Both the position numbers and the translations under genes were made by a program. Positions 9,135-16,932 of a stretch of 64,000 nt of DNA are shown piece after piece. The stretch spans positions 124,001 through 188,000 of the forward strand of contig CAZYZX010000002.1 in assembly GCA_964652025.1 (NCBI GenBank), in the 5' to 3' direction. The notes beneath the pieces are model-generated. The model did not search any database, was not told where the DNA came from, and saw only the letters and a program-made list of their open reading frames with translations. Every line of letters begins with the position of its first letter. The first letter of the stretch is position 1. The DNA is from JAEXOD01 sp964652025. Lineage in GTDB: Bacteria; Bacteroidota; Ignavibacteria; Ignavibacteriales; Melioribacteraceae.

Positions 9135-11063
9135 TTATCTTAACATTTTCTTAGAGCCAATCATACTAATATTTTTTGAACCACTCTCAAATCTAAATTG
9201 ACTTACTAAATTCTGTAAATCATTAGTTAATCGATTTAAATCTTCAGCCGAACGAGCAATTTGTTGAATTCCAGTAGCGGATTCATTAGTAACATTATTT
9301 ATACCTTCTATATTTTTACCAATTTCTTCTGCAGCACTAGCCTGCTCTTCACTTGCAGCAGCAACTTGTATAACAATATCAGAAACTTTTTTCGAGCTTT
9401 CCAATATTTTATTTAAAACTTCACCCGCTCTGTAGGCTTTTTCTTTTCCTTTTTCAACTTCTGCTGTTCCTTCCTTAATAGAAGCAACTGCTTCAGATGT
9501 ATCTTTTTGAATAGTTTTAATCATTACAGCAATTTCTTTTGTAGCATTTGTTGTTCTTTCAGCTAATTTTCTAACCTCATCCGCAACAACAGCAAAACCA
9601 CGTCCTTGCTCACCTGCCCTTGCAGCTTCTATTGCAGCATTTAATGCAAGCAAATTAGTTTGGTCTGCTATATCGTTAATTACTTGTACAATTTCACCAA
9701 TCTTATCACTATTTTGTCCAAGTGTTAATACAGTTTCAGCAGATTTTTGCACCACTTTAGCTATTCTATTCATCCCTTCTATTGTTTCAGATACTGCTTT
9801 ACCCCCTTCCTTTGCATTATCGCCAGCAAATTTAGATGCATCTGCAGCTATTGAGGTATTTTTGGTTGTTTCTAATATCGTTCTCGTCATTTCTTCAACT
9901 GCGCTTGCAACTTCACTTGTTTGAGCACTCTGTTCTTGGGCACCTGCTGCCATTTCTTCTGTTGATGATGATATTTCTGCTGAAGCACTAGCAGTTGCTG
10001 TAACAACTTCTGAAACTTTTAATAGCATGTTACCAATATTTTCAACCGCTTTGTTAAATCCATTAAACAACTTTCCTATTTCGTCGTTTTTTGTAACTTC
10101 TAATCTAACGGTTAAGTCCCCATCAGAAAATGCTTCCATTTTTGTTAAAAGCATATCTACGCTTTTGGATAAATACTCCTGCTGCTCTATTGCAATATTT
10201 TTAGCCCTTTCTGCCTCTTCTGCTGCTCGTAAGGCATCCTCTCCTTTTTTTCTTACTTCCTCAAGTGCATAATTAATATCACTAACCATTTTATTAAAAG
10301 AATCTGTCAATTCTCCAACTTCGTCATCTGTTGTCTTATTAACTACTACTTTCGTGTTTCCTGTGGATATTTTTTGTGCAGCATCATGCAAATTCTTTAT
10401 TGGTAAAGTAATTTTTTTGGAGAATAAAAACCCTAAAACAAATGCTATTAACAAACCTACTATTATAGCCTTCAGTATATTAGCCTTTAATTCGGAAATC
10501 TGGCTTTCTACATCATCTATATATAACCCTGTTCCTAAAAAGCAATTCCAAGGTTTAAAGGCTTTAATAAATGATAATTTAGGTAAAGGAACATCTGAAC
10601 CTAATTTAGGATAGAAATATTTAACAAATCCTTCTCCTTCTGTTTTTGAAATATTAATCATTTCCTTAACAAAATAATTCCCTAATTTATCAACAATCCC
10701 ACTTCTATTCTCTCCTCTTTTTTCCGGTGCACTGCCTAGCGCCATTGTAACGCCATCTAAATCATACATAAAATAATATTCTTTATTATCATTTCCATAT
10801 CTTAATGCATTTATTTCATCTATTGCTTTATCCTGGGCTTCTTGCAAAGTAAGCTCACCTTTATTAACTTTGGAATTATAGTAGTCTAAAATACTATAAG
10901 CTGTTAATAATGCACTTTTTAGTTCTGTTTTTCTTCCCTCGTAATAATTTTCTTCTATTTGTGGTAAAATAAAGAAATAAAAGATTAAAATTAAAGGCAG
11001 TAATGTTAAAACTATTAATAATATTATTTTACCTATTAACCTTTTGCTAAAAAAATCTTTCAT
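9135..11063 (-). CDS. Methyl-accepting chemotaxis protein with single Cache domain
   Basis: A transmembrane chemoreceptor of about 642 aa. After a first membrane helix (about residues 10-30) comes a periplasmic sCache_2 domain (about 30-185; EYYFMYDLDGVTMALGS and GLYIDDVE are typical). A second helix (about 195-215), a HAMP domain (KKITLPIKNLHDAAQKIS), a second HAMP-like segment (SDGDLTVRLEV) and the cytoplasmic signalling hairpin follow, with the tip near NAAIEAARAGEQGRGFAVV. Single Cache domains usually sense small organic acids. I use the ATG at 11063, 8 bases after an AGGGG ribosome site; an in-frame ATG 14 codons earlier would overlap the porin gene. The gene follows the porin by 13 bases. 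Confidence 0.9.
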   Translation of the reverse strand: MKDFFSKRLIGKIILLIVLTLLPLILIFYFFILPQIEENYYEGRKTELKSALLTAYSILDYYNSKVNKGELTLQEAQDKAIDEINALRYGNDNKEYYFMYDLDGVTMALGSAPEKRGENRSGIVDKLGNYFVKEMINISKTEGEGFVKYFYPKLGSDVPLPKLSFIKAFKPWNCFLGTGLYIDDVESQISELKANILKAIIVGLLIAFVLGFLFSKKITLPIKNLHDAAQKISTGNTKVVVNKTTDDEVGELTDSFNKMVSDINYALEEVRKKGEDALRAAEEAERAKNIAIEQQEYLSKSVDMLLTKMEAFSDGDLTVRLEVTKNDEIGKLFNGFNKAVENIGNMLLKVSEVVTATASASAEISSSTEEMAAGAQEQSAQTSEVASAVEEMTRTILETTKNTSIAADASKFAGDNAKEGGKAVSETIEGMNRIAKVVQKSAETVLTLGQNSDKIGEIVQVINDIADQTNLLALNAAIEAARAGEQGRGFAVVADEVRKLAERTTNATKEIAVMIKTIQKDTSEAVASIKEGTAEVEKGKEKAYRAGEVLNKILESSKKVSDIVIQVAAASEEQASAAEEIGKNIEGINNVTNESATGIQQIARSAEDLNRLTNDLQNLVSQFRFESGSKNISMIGSKKMLR

Positions 11064-11076
11064 TTTAATTCCCCTT

Positions 11077-12297
11077 TTAATAATTAAAGAAATAATATGC
11101 ACCAAACATTATTCTATTATTAGCTACGTCAGAAATATCATAAACTTTTCCATTTTTATCATTTTTGCCATATCCAGCTTTAGTATATTCATATTCTAAC
11201 GCAAATTTAACATTTCCCTCTTTGTAACTAACCCTTGGAGAAATTCGTAATAAATAATCTATATCTGTGCCCCTTGCATAATAATCCCCCTTTATTTCAT
11301 CTTTGGAACCCATATTTTTTGTTCTTGCAACAAATAATCCAAATTGCAAGTTCGTACCATAATAAACATCTAACCAATAAGTAAAATATCTTAATGGTGT
11401 ATACTCTTTAATTTTTGTTATAGGGTCTTCACTTTTAACTGCATATCCTCCCATCATTACGTAGTCTGATAAATTACTACCATAAATAACTTCACCCTTA
11501 ATTGTTAAATCATTAAAAATTATTTTTCCATGTACCAAACCAGCAAAACTATTTACTCTGTTTCTATTCCTATAATTTGCTTGACTTACCGGTTCTGGTA
11601 ATAATGATTTATATTCACCAGCTATACCTAATAAATTATTCTCAAAATTTTTTAGTATGGAAAAACCAATTAAAGGAATTTTGGAATTTCTCAAATATTC
11701 ATTTGTTGCACCCTTTGGACCTAAACTAGTAAAATCTCTTTCTGCACCTAAAGTGAAAGCAAATCTTAAATCATTAAGTTTATAGGTAAATCTAATTTGA
11801 GGATTTCTTGCAAAGGGTTGAAAAGGAGCACCACCATTAGCACCAATTACATCTGGAAAGTTCTCTACAATAAACATAGGATTCCAATACTGACCAAGTA
11901 ATAAAGATAAATTATCCCATGTTAAATCAACATATGCATGTCTTATTCATAGTCCATTTACATCACTTTCACTATTACCCATAAATTCAGTCTCTAAAAA
12001 GCCAAGTGTTTTTGCGCCTAAAAACTTTCCCCCTGTTACTTTCATATTTACTCTTGTTAAAATAGCTGTTGCTTGCAAATTATCCACAGCATTTAAATCT
12101 TCACCATTTTTTATTACTTTAGCTTTTGGATAAATATTAAAATGGTTTTCTCTTAACGCAACAACTTGCCTACTATCATAAATTAGTGAATAATTTGCAT
12201 ATCCCCCAAACTTAATACTAAATTCCTCTTTTTCCTGACCAAATATTACACCTCCAAACACTAACCCCATAAGCAAAATAAGTAATTTTGGTTTCAC
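11077..12297 (-). pseudogene. Outer-membrane porin-like beta-barrel gene interrupted by an in-frame TGA
   Basis: The gene starts at 12297 with a signal peptide (cleavage after FGQ) and FSIKFGGYANYSLIYDSRQ, typical of porin first strands. It stops at TGA 11947-11949 after residue 116. The same frame then continues without a break: IRHAYVDLTWDNLSLLLGQ, WNPMFIVENFPD and further amphipathic strands up to an aromatic C-terminal end (AYYFFNY) at 11077. In total it spans 407 codons with one stop; a CGA (Arg) to TGA change would explain it. It resembles DcaP/phosphate-selective-type porins, but the substrate is unknown. It is transcribed away from the MarR gene and is followed by the chemoreceptor gene. 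Confidence 0.75.
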
Positions 12298-12381
12298 TTA
12301 CACCTCGTTTTATTGGTTAGTTTAATTTACAAAAAAAAAATTAAAAAAAAAGTTTTTTTTCACTTGATAATAATATCTTTA

Positions 12382-12410
12382 TATATTATTTTAGACCCTA
12401 AAATAATATA
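12382..12410. promoter_or_regulatory. Perfect 13-bp inverted repeat, probable MarR operator
   Basis: TATATTATTTTAG, then ACC, then its exact complement CTAAAATAATATA. The centre is at 12396, 27 bases before the MarR start codon and about 100 bases before the divergent porin gene. MarR dimers bind such palindromes over their own promoters, so this is probably an autoregulatory operator. A weaker similar sequence, TTTTAGAGTATAAAATAA, lies between the MarR gene and the cytochrome gene (about 12867-12884). Confidence 0.6.
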
Positions 12411-12422
12411 AATTTATCTCAA

Positions 12423-12869
12423 ATGAACGAAAAAGTTGAAAATTTATCTAATTTAATATGTTATTTAACTAGACGTTGCAATATAAAAGAAGATTACTTT
12501 GCAGCTTCGTTTAACTTATCTCCAACAGAAGTTAGATTTTTAAGACTATTTTCTTTTACAAATTCTTATACTGTAAAAGAATTAAAAGATAAGCTACAAC
12601 TAACTTCTGGCAGGATTACTCACATTATTAACTCATTAGAAAATAAGAAGTTAATAACTAGAGTGCAAGATGATAAAGACAAAAGAAATATTTTGGTTAG
12701 CCTTTTACCAAAAGCTGAACCATTAATTAAAAATTTACAAAAAAGTTATAACGATTTGCATCAAAGTATTCTAAAAAATATTCCAGCAAGCGAATTAGAT
12801 AAAATAACAGACGCAGTATCTTTATTAGTAAATGTTTTTGATAATTGGGTTAATGAAAATAACTTTTAG
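12423..12869 (+). CDS. MarR-family transcriptional regulator
   Basis: The 148-aa protein has a winged-helix domain: the recognition helix region TSGRITHIINSLENKKLI is followed by the wing RVQDDKDKRNILVSL, the conserved D-x-R MarR signature. Long N- and C-terminal helices would form the dimer interface. It is the first gene of the plus-strand sulfur locus, 46 bases upstream of the octahaem cytochrome. A perfect inverted repeat just ahead of it is the likely operator. The inducer is unknown; by context a sulfur compound, or its effect on a cysteine, is plausible. The sensor domain contains Cys15 and Cys20, which could be redox-active. Confidence 0.88.
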   Translation: MNEKVENLSNLICYLTRRCNIKEDYFAASFNLSPTEVRFLRLFSFTNSYTVKELKDKLQLTSGRITHIINSLENKKLITRVQDDKDKRNILVSLLPKAEPLIKNLQKSYNDLHQSILKNIPASELDKITDAVSLLVNVFDNWVNENNF

Positions 12870-12915
12870 AGTATAAAATAAATAACTAATTTTAAAATAA
12901 AACTAATTATTGTGT

Positions 12916-14496
12916 ATGAAAAAAATAATTTTAGCCCTTTCAGTTATCGGATTAATTATTTTAGTTCTCTATGGCTCTTTAGTTCAAAAGGATATAGAGT
13001 CTGACGAGTTAAGCAAACTTAAAATAAAATATTCCGAAAAACATGATAAGAAAGTTAATCATGCTCTTTTTGCACAACTTAACCAAAAATTTACTTCACC
13101 TCATCAAGTAACACAACAGTGTATAACCTGCCATAACAAAACCGATCAAGAGGTAATGAACTCCAACCATTGGAATTGGGAAAGGCCAGAATATATTAAA
13201 GATAGAGGGGTTGTTTATTTAGGCAAAAGAAACGCTATTAATAACTTTTGTATCGGTACAAAAGGAAACGAGCTTAGTTGTGCAAAATGTCATATTGGTT
13301 ATGGTTTAGACCAAGCTGGTAAAAGTTATACAGATAGCACCAATGTAGATTGTTTAGTTTGCCACGATAATACAGAAACCTACGCTAAAGCTAATGAAAT
13401 GGGCGGTGCTCCTGTTAGTACTTTAGATTTAAACAATATTGCAAAAAATGTTGGAAGACCTAAACGCAGCAATTGCGGTGTGTGCCATTTTTATGGTGGT
13501 GGCGGTAATAACGTTAAACATGGCGATTTGGAAATGGCTATGTTTGAGCCTACTAAAGATGTTGATGTACACATGGGTACAGATGGAATGAATATGGACT
13601 GTGTTGATTGCCATACTACAAAAAATCACGTCATCTCGGGTAAGTTGTATTCTCTATCTTCTATGAATAGAAACAGAGTAACCTGTGAACAATGTCATAC
13701 TGAAACTCCTCACGAAGATAATATTCTTAACGAGCACACTCTTAAAGTTGCTTGCCAAACCTGCCATATTCCTGTTTATGCTAAAGTTAATTCTACTAAA
13801 ATGTATTGGGATTGGTCTACTGCTGGTAAGCTAAAAGATGGAAAACCCTATGAAGAAGATGATAGCTTAGGTAACCATACTTACCTATCAATTAAAGGTT
13901 CTTTTAAATGGGCACGTAATGTAAAACCAGATTATGTATGGTTTAATGGGACTGCTTCTCACTACTTAGAAGGCGATGTAATTGAAGATACAACCAAACC
14001 TTTAGTCTTAAATCCTTTATTTGGTTCTTATAAAGATCCTAATGCTAAAATTATCCCTGTTAAAATTCACGTTGCTAAGCAACCTTTTGACCCTGTTAAT
14101 AGAATGCTTATTCAACCAAAACTTTATAGCCAATACAAAGGAGATGGTGCTTTTTGGAAAGATTTTAATTGGTTAGAAGCTGCTAAAAAAGGAAACGAAG
14201 CTGTTGGATTACCTTTTAGTGGTAAAATATCCTTTATCACTACAGAAATGTATTGGCCTATTAACCATATGGTTTCTACTAAAGATTTAACAGTTGGTTG
14301 CAATGAATGCCACGTTAGAGAAAATGGAAGACTTGCAGGCTTAAATGATTTTTACATGCCTGGACGAGACTATAATCCTTTAGTTGATAACTTAGGTAAA
14401 TTAGTTATATTACTTTCTTTTATAGGAATTTTTATCCACGGTTCCTTAAGAATAATTTCTTACCGCAAATTAAACAAAAAAGGTGGTTTAAAATGA
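12916..14496 (+). CDS. otr: Octahaem tetrathionate reductase-family cytochrome c, membrane-anchored
   Basis: A 526-aa protein with a signal/anchor helix at the N-terminus (about residues 3-22) and eight CxxCH haem sites, near residues 69, 122, 146, 187, 229, 257, 280 and 462. The spacing, seven sites clustered in the first half and one far toward the C-terminus, matches the octahaem tetrathionate reductase (OTR) family of Shewanella. OTR reduces tetrathionate, and also nitrite or hydroxylamine, in vitro. A second hydrophobic helix (about 486-505) follows the last haem, so it is probably held in the inner membrane facing the periplasm. I prefer the ATG at 12916 to the TTG two codons earlier. 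The stop overlaps the cytochrome b start (ATGA). Confidence 0.85.
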   Translation: MKKIILALSVIGLIILVLYGSLVQKDIESDELSKLKIKYSEKHDKKVNHALFAQLNQKFTSPHQVTQQCITCHNKTDQEVMNSNHWNWERPEYIKDRGVVYLGKRNAINNFCIGTKGNELSCAKCHIGYGLDQAGKSYTDSTNVDCLVCHDNTETYAKANEMGGAPVSTLDLNNIAKNVGRPKRSNCGVCHFYGGGGNNVKHGDLEMAMFEPTKDVDVHMGTDGMNMDCVDCHTTKNHVISGKLYSLSSMNRNRVTCEQCHTETPHEDNILNEHTLKVACQTCHIPVYAKVNSTKMYWDWSTAGKLKDGKPYEEDDSLGNHTYLSIKGSFKWARNVKPDYVWFNGTASHYLEGDVIEDTTKPLVLNPLFGSYKDPNAKIIPVKIHVAKQPFDPVNRMLIQPKLYSQYKGDGAFWKDFNWLEAAKKGNEAVGLPFSGKISFITTEMYWPINHMVSTKDLTVGCNECHVRENGRLAGLNDFYMPGRDYNPLVDNLGKLVILLSFIGIFIHGSLRIISYRKLNKKGGLK

Positions 14497-15155
14497 AAAA
14501 GACTAAAGTTTTAATTTATAAAGCATTCGAAAGATTTTGGCACTGGCTTCAAGCTATTTTAATTTTCTTTTTAGCTTTCACAGGATTTGAAATTCATGGC
14601 TCTTATACATTTTTTGGCTTTAGAGACGCTGTTAGATATCATAATGTTGCTGCTTATATGCTTATTGCACTAATTATTTTTGCAATTTTTTGGCATTTCA
14701 CCACTGGGGAATGGAAACAATACATTCCAACATTTAAAAATATTAAAGCCCAATTAGACTACTATTTATTTGGTATATTTAAAAATGCTCCTCACCCTAC
14801 TAAAAAAACTGTTTTAAGTAAACTTAATCCTTTACAAAAATTAACATATTTTGGATTAAAAATCTTAGTTATTCCTGTTAGTGTAACTAGCGGTATTTTA
14901 TATATGCTTTATAGATATCCGCAAAGACATGGAATTGAAGCTTTAAATATAGATAGTTTAGAAATTATAGCAATAATTCACACTATCGGGGCTTTTCTTC
15001 TTCTTGCTTTTATTATCGTTCATTTATACTTAATTACTACTGGTGAAACTATTACTTCTAACTTAAAAGCAATGTTAACTGGTTACGAAGAACTTGAAGA
15101 AGAGGAAAATGCGGAAAATAAAGAATCATCAACAATTGAAGCCGAAAAGAGGTAA
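14493..15155 (+). CDS. Cytochrome b561-like membrane protein, probable quinol-linked partner of the octahaem cytochrome
   Basis: The 220-aa protein has four predicted membrane helices and histidines placed for two b-type haems: H17 in FWHWLQ, H50 and H68 in the second helix region, and H163 and H177 in the last helix. This is the pattern of thiosulfate-reductase / Ni-Fe-hydrogenase type cytochrome b subunits, which pass electrons between quinol and a periplasmic redox enzyme. Its start overlaps the octahaem cytochrome stop, a strong sign of a shared complex. The C-terminus is a hydrophilic Glu-rich tail (EELEEEENAENKE). Direction of electron flow is not shown by the sequence. Confidence 0.82.
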   Translation: MKKTKVLIYKAFERFWHWLQAILIFFLAFTGFEIHGSYTFFGFRDAVRYHNVAAYMLIALIIFAIFWHFTTGEWKQYIPTFKNIKAQLDYYLFGIFKNAPHPTKKTVLSKLNPLQKLTYFGLKILVIPVSVTSGILYMLYRYPQRHGIEALNIDSLEIIAIIHTIGAFLLLAFIIVHLYLITTGETITSNLKAMLTGYEELEEEENAENKESSTIEAEKR

Positions 15156-15159
15156 TACT

Positions 15160-15675
15160 ATGGAACAAAAAGAATATATGAATCCCTATTTAGCCGGTTT
15201 TTTACTTGGTTTGCTTTTACTAGCAACTATTTTTATCACTGGTCGCGGTCTTGGTGCTAGTGGTGCATTCAAAAGTTTAACAGTTGCAACTGTAGAGACT
15301 ATTGCCCCTACTCATGCAGAAAATACTAAATTTTATAAAGAGTATTCCAAAGAACACACCGGTAACCCATTAATGAATTGGCTTGTTTTTGAAGTTGTTG
15401 GCGTTATTATTGGTGCATTTTTATCCGGTTTAATTTCTAATAGATTAGATCTTAAACTTGAATTTGGTCCTAATTCTACTTCTAAAATAAGAATTGCTGG
15501 GGCTTTAATTGGCGGTCTTTTATGGGGTATTGGCAGTCAACTTGGCAGAGGTTGTACTAGTGGAGCTGCGCTAAGCGGTATGGCTGTACTTTCTACTGGT
15601 GGTATTATTACAATGTTAGCTATCTTTGCCGGTGCTTATATTTTTGCTTACTTTTTTAGAAAATTTTGGATTTAA
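15160..15675 (+). CDS. YeeE/YedE (TsuA-like) sulfur transporter, first half
   Basis: The 171-aa protein has about four membrane helices and the YeeE/YedE signatures TGRGLGASGAF and SQLGRGCTSGAALSG. Cys132 sits where TsuA has one of its thiosulfate-handling cysteines. TsuA proteins import thiosulfate and are usually about 350 aa in one chain. Here the two halves are separate genes, this one being the N-terminal repeat. I place the start at the ATG at 15160, four bases after the cytochrome b stop, with GAGG seven bases upstream. A longer frame from 15094 would overlap the previous gene and lacks such a site. Confidence 0.82.
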   Translation: MEQKEYMNPYLAGFLLGLLLLATIFITGRGLGASGAFKSLTVATVETIAPTHAENTKFYKEYSKEHTGNPLMNWLVFEVVGVIIGAFLSGLISNRLDLKLEFGPNSTSKIRIAGALIGGLLWGIGSQLGRGCTSGAALSGMAVLSTGGIITMLAIFAGAYIFAYFFRKFWI

Positions 15676-15687
15676 TAGGAGTTTATT

Positions 15688-16878
15688 ATGGGACCTTTAG
15701 TGCCTGATATAATTAGTAATGACTTAAATTTTATAGTTGCTCTTGTAATTGGAATTTTATTTGGAGCTATATTAGAACAAGCCGGATTTTCTACTTCCAA
15801 AAAGTTAGTTGGCTTATTCTACGGTTACGATTTTACCGTTCTAAGAGTATTTTTTACTGCTGGCGTTACTGCAATGATTGGAGTTTTAGCTCTTACTCAT
15901 TTTGGCTATTTAGACATGAATTTGGTTTATATTAATCCTACTTTCCTTTACTCTGCTATTGTTGGTGGCTTAATAATGGGATTAGGCTTTGTTATTGGTG
16001 GTTTTTGCCCTGGTACAAGCGTTTGTGCTGCTGCTATTGGTAAAATAGATGCCATGATTTTTGTTGGTGGCGCTGTTTTAGGTGTTCTATTTTTTGCAGA
16101 AGCTTACCCATTTTTTGAACCACTTTATAAAGCAGCAAACCTTGGTAGCCCACAAATTTTTAATACTTTAGGCATGTCACAATCTCTCTTTGCTTTCCTT
16201 TTAGCACTTGTTGCATTAACTGCTTTTTGGGCTGTTTCAATTGTTGAAAATAAAGTAAATAAAATTAATGAGCCTAAAGTAAAGTTTACTCCTTATTATG
16301 TATCCTTAGCGTCAATAGGTTTATTAATTGCTTTTTCTGCTTTTCTTTTTACCAATAAAAAAGATGATTTGATTAGTAAAGTTGAAAATCCTAATTTTAT
16401 CAAAGCTCATCAAATTGATTTTATTGATAGCGATGAATTAGCTTTTAGAATAATAGATAAAGACAATAAAATTCATATTTTAGATTTTCGTTCAGCTGAT
16501 GATTTTAATAAGTTTAAATTACCTAATTCAACATTAATAACTATTGATAACCTTTTTGAAAAAGAACCTAACCAAATTTTACGCGTTAAAGGTATAGAAA
16601 GAATTGTAGTTGCAGATACTGAAACTGAGGCTATAAAAAAAGCTGTTATTTTAACTGAAGCTGGCTATAAAAATATTAGGGTTCTTAAAGGTGGATTGAA
16701 TCAATTTAAAGAAGATATATTGAACTTTAAAAAGTCAGCTGAACCTAAAAATAAAATAGAAGCTGATAGAATTAGATTTAGAACTATGGCTGCTGTTGCC
16801 TTACCTAAACTTATAGAAGAAAATAAAAAATCTGGTACAATAGAAAAGAAACAAAAAAGAGTAATTGGTGGTTGCTAA
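15688..16878 (+). CDS. YeeE/YedE (TsuA-like) transporter, second half, fused to a rhodanese-like domain without catalytic Cys
   Basis: The 396-aa protein begins with a YeeE/YedE half (about residues 10-190, five or so helices). It has AILEQAGFSTSKKLVG and GGFCPGTSVCAAA, giving Cys107 and Cys113, the latter in the transport motif. A further helix (about 205-225) leads to a rhodanese-like domain (about 240-345, with HILDFRSADDFNKF). The active loop, normally YC-x-x-G, reads VVADTETEA, so Asp310 replaces the sulfur-carrying Cys. The chain ends in GGC, a terminal Cys396 that might carry sulfur instead. The gene follows the first transporter half by 12 bases and ends the operon before a strong terminator. 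Confidence 0.82.
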   Translation: MGPLVPDIISNDLNFIVALVIGILFGAILEQAGFSTSKKLVGLFYGYDFTVLRVFFTAGVTAMIGVLALTHFGYLDMNLVYINPTFLYSAIVGGLIMGLGFVIGGFCPGTSVCAAAIGKIDAMIFVGGAVLGVLFFAEAYPFFEPLYKAANLGSPQIFNTLGMSQSLFAFLLALVALTAFWAVSIVENKVNKINEPKVKFTPYYVSLASIGLLIAFSAFLFTNKKDDLISKVENPNFIKAHQIDFIDSDELAFRIIDKDNKIHILDFRSADDFNKFKLPNSTLITIDNLFEKEPNQILRVKGIERIVVADTETEAIKKAVILTEAGYKNIRVLKGGLNQFKEDILNFKKSAEPKNKIEADRIRFRTMAAVALPKLIEENKKSGTIEKKQKRVIGGC

Positions 16879-16895
16879 TTAAATTATAAATTAAT

Positions 16896-16932
16896 AAAAA
16901 AATCCCCTTTTTTAACTAAAAGGGGATTTTTT
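16896..16932. terminator. Bidirectional rho-independent terminator
   Basis: Stem AATCCCCTTTT with AAAAGGGGATT and a 6-base loop, flanked by an A run on the left and a T run on the right. It lies between the convergent ends of the transporter-rhodanese gene and the RF3 gene and can end transcription in both directions. Confidence 0.88.

Noticed and set aside
11941..11955. TGA recoded as an amino acid (as in some Candidate Phyla with TGA = Gly)
   Set aside because: TGA ends at least six genes here at sensible positions, including non-overlapping use at the PorV-family gene (34358). Two interrupted genes do not outweigh that.
15094..15159. Longer start for the first transporter half at 15094
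   Set aside because: It would overlap the cytochrome b gene with a Lys/Arg-rich extension and lacks a ribosome site. The ATG at 15160 has GAGG upstream.
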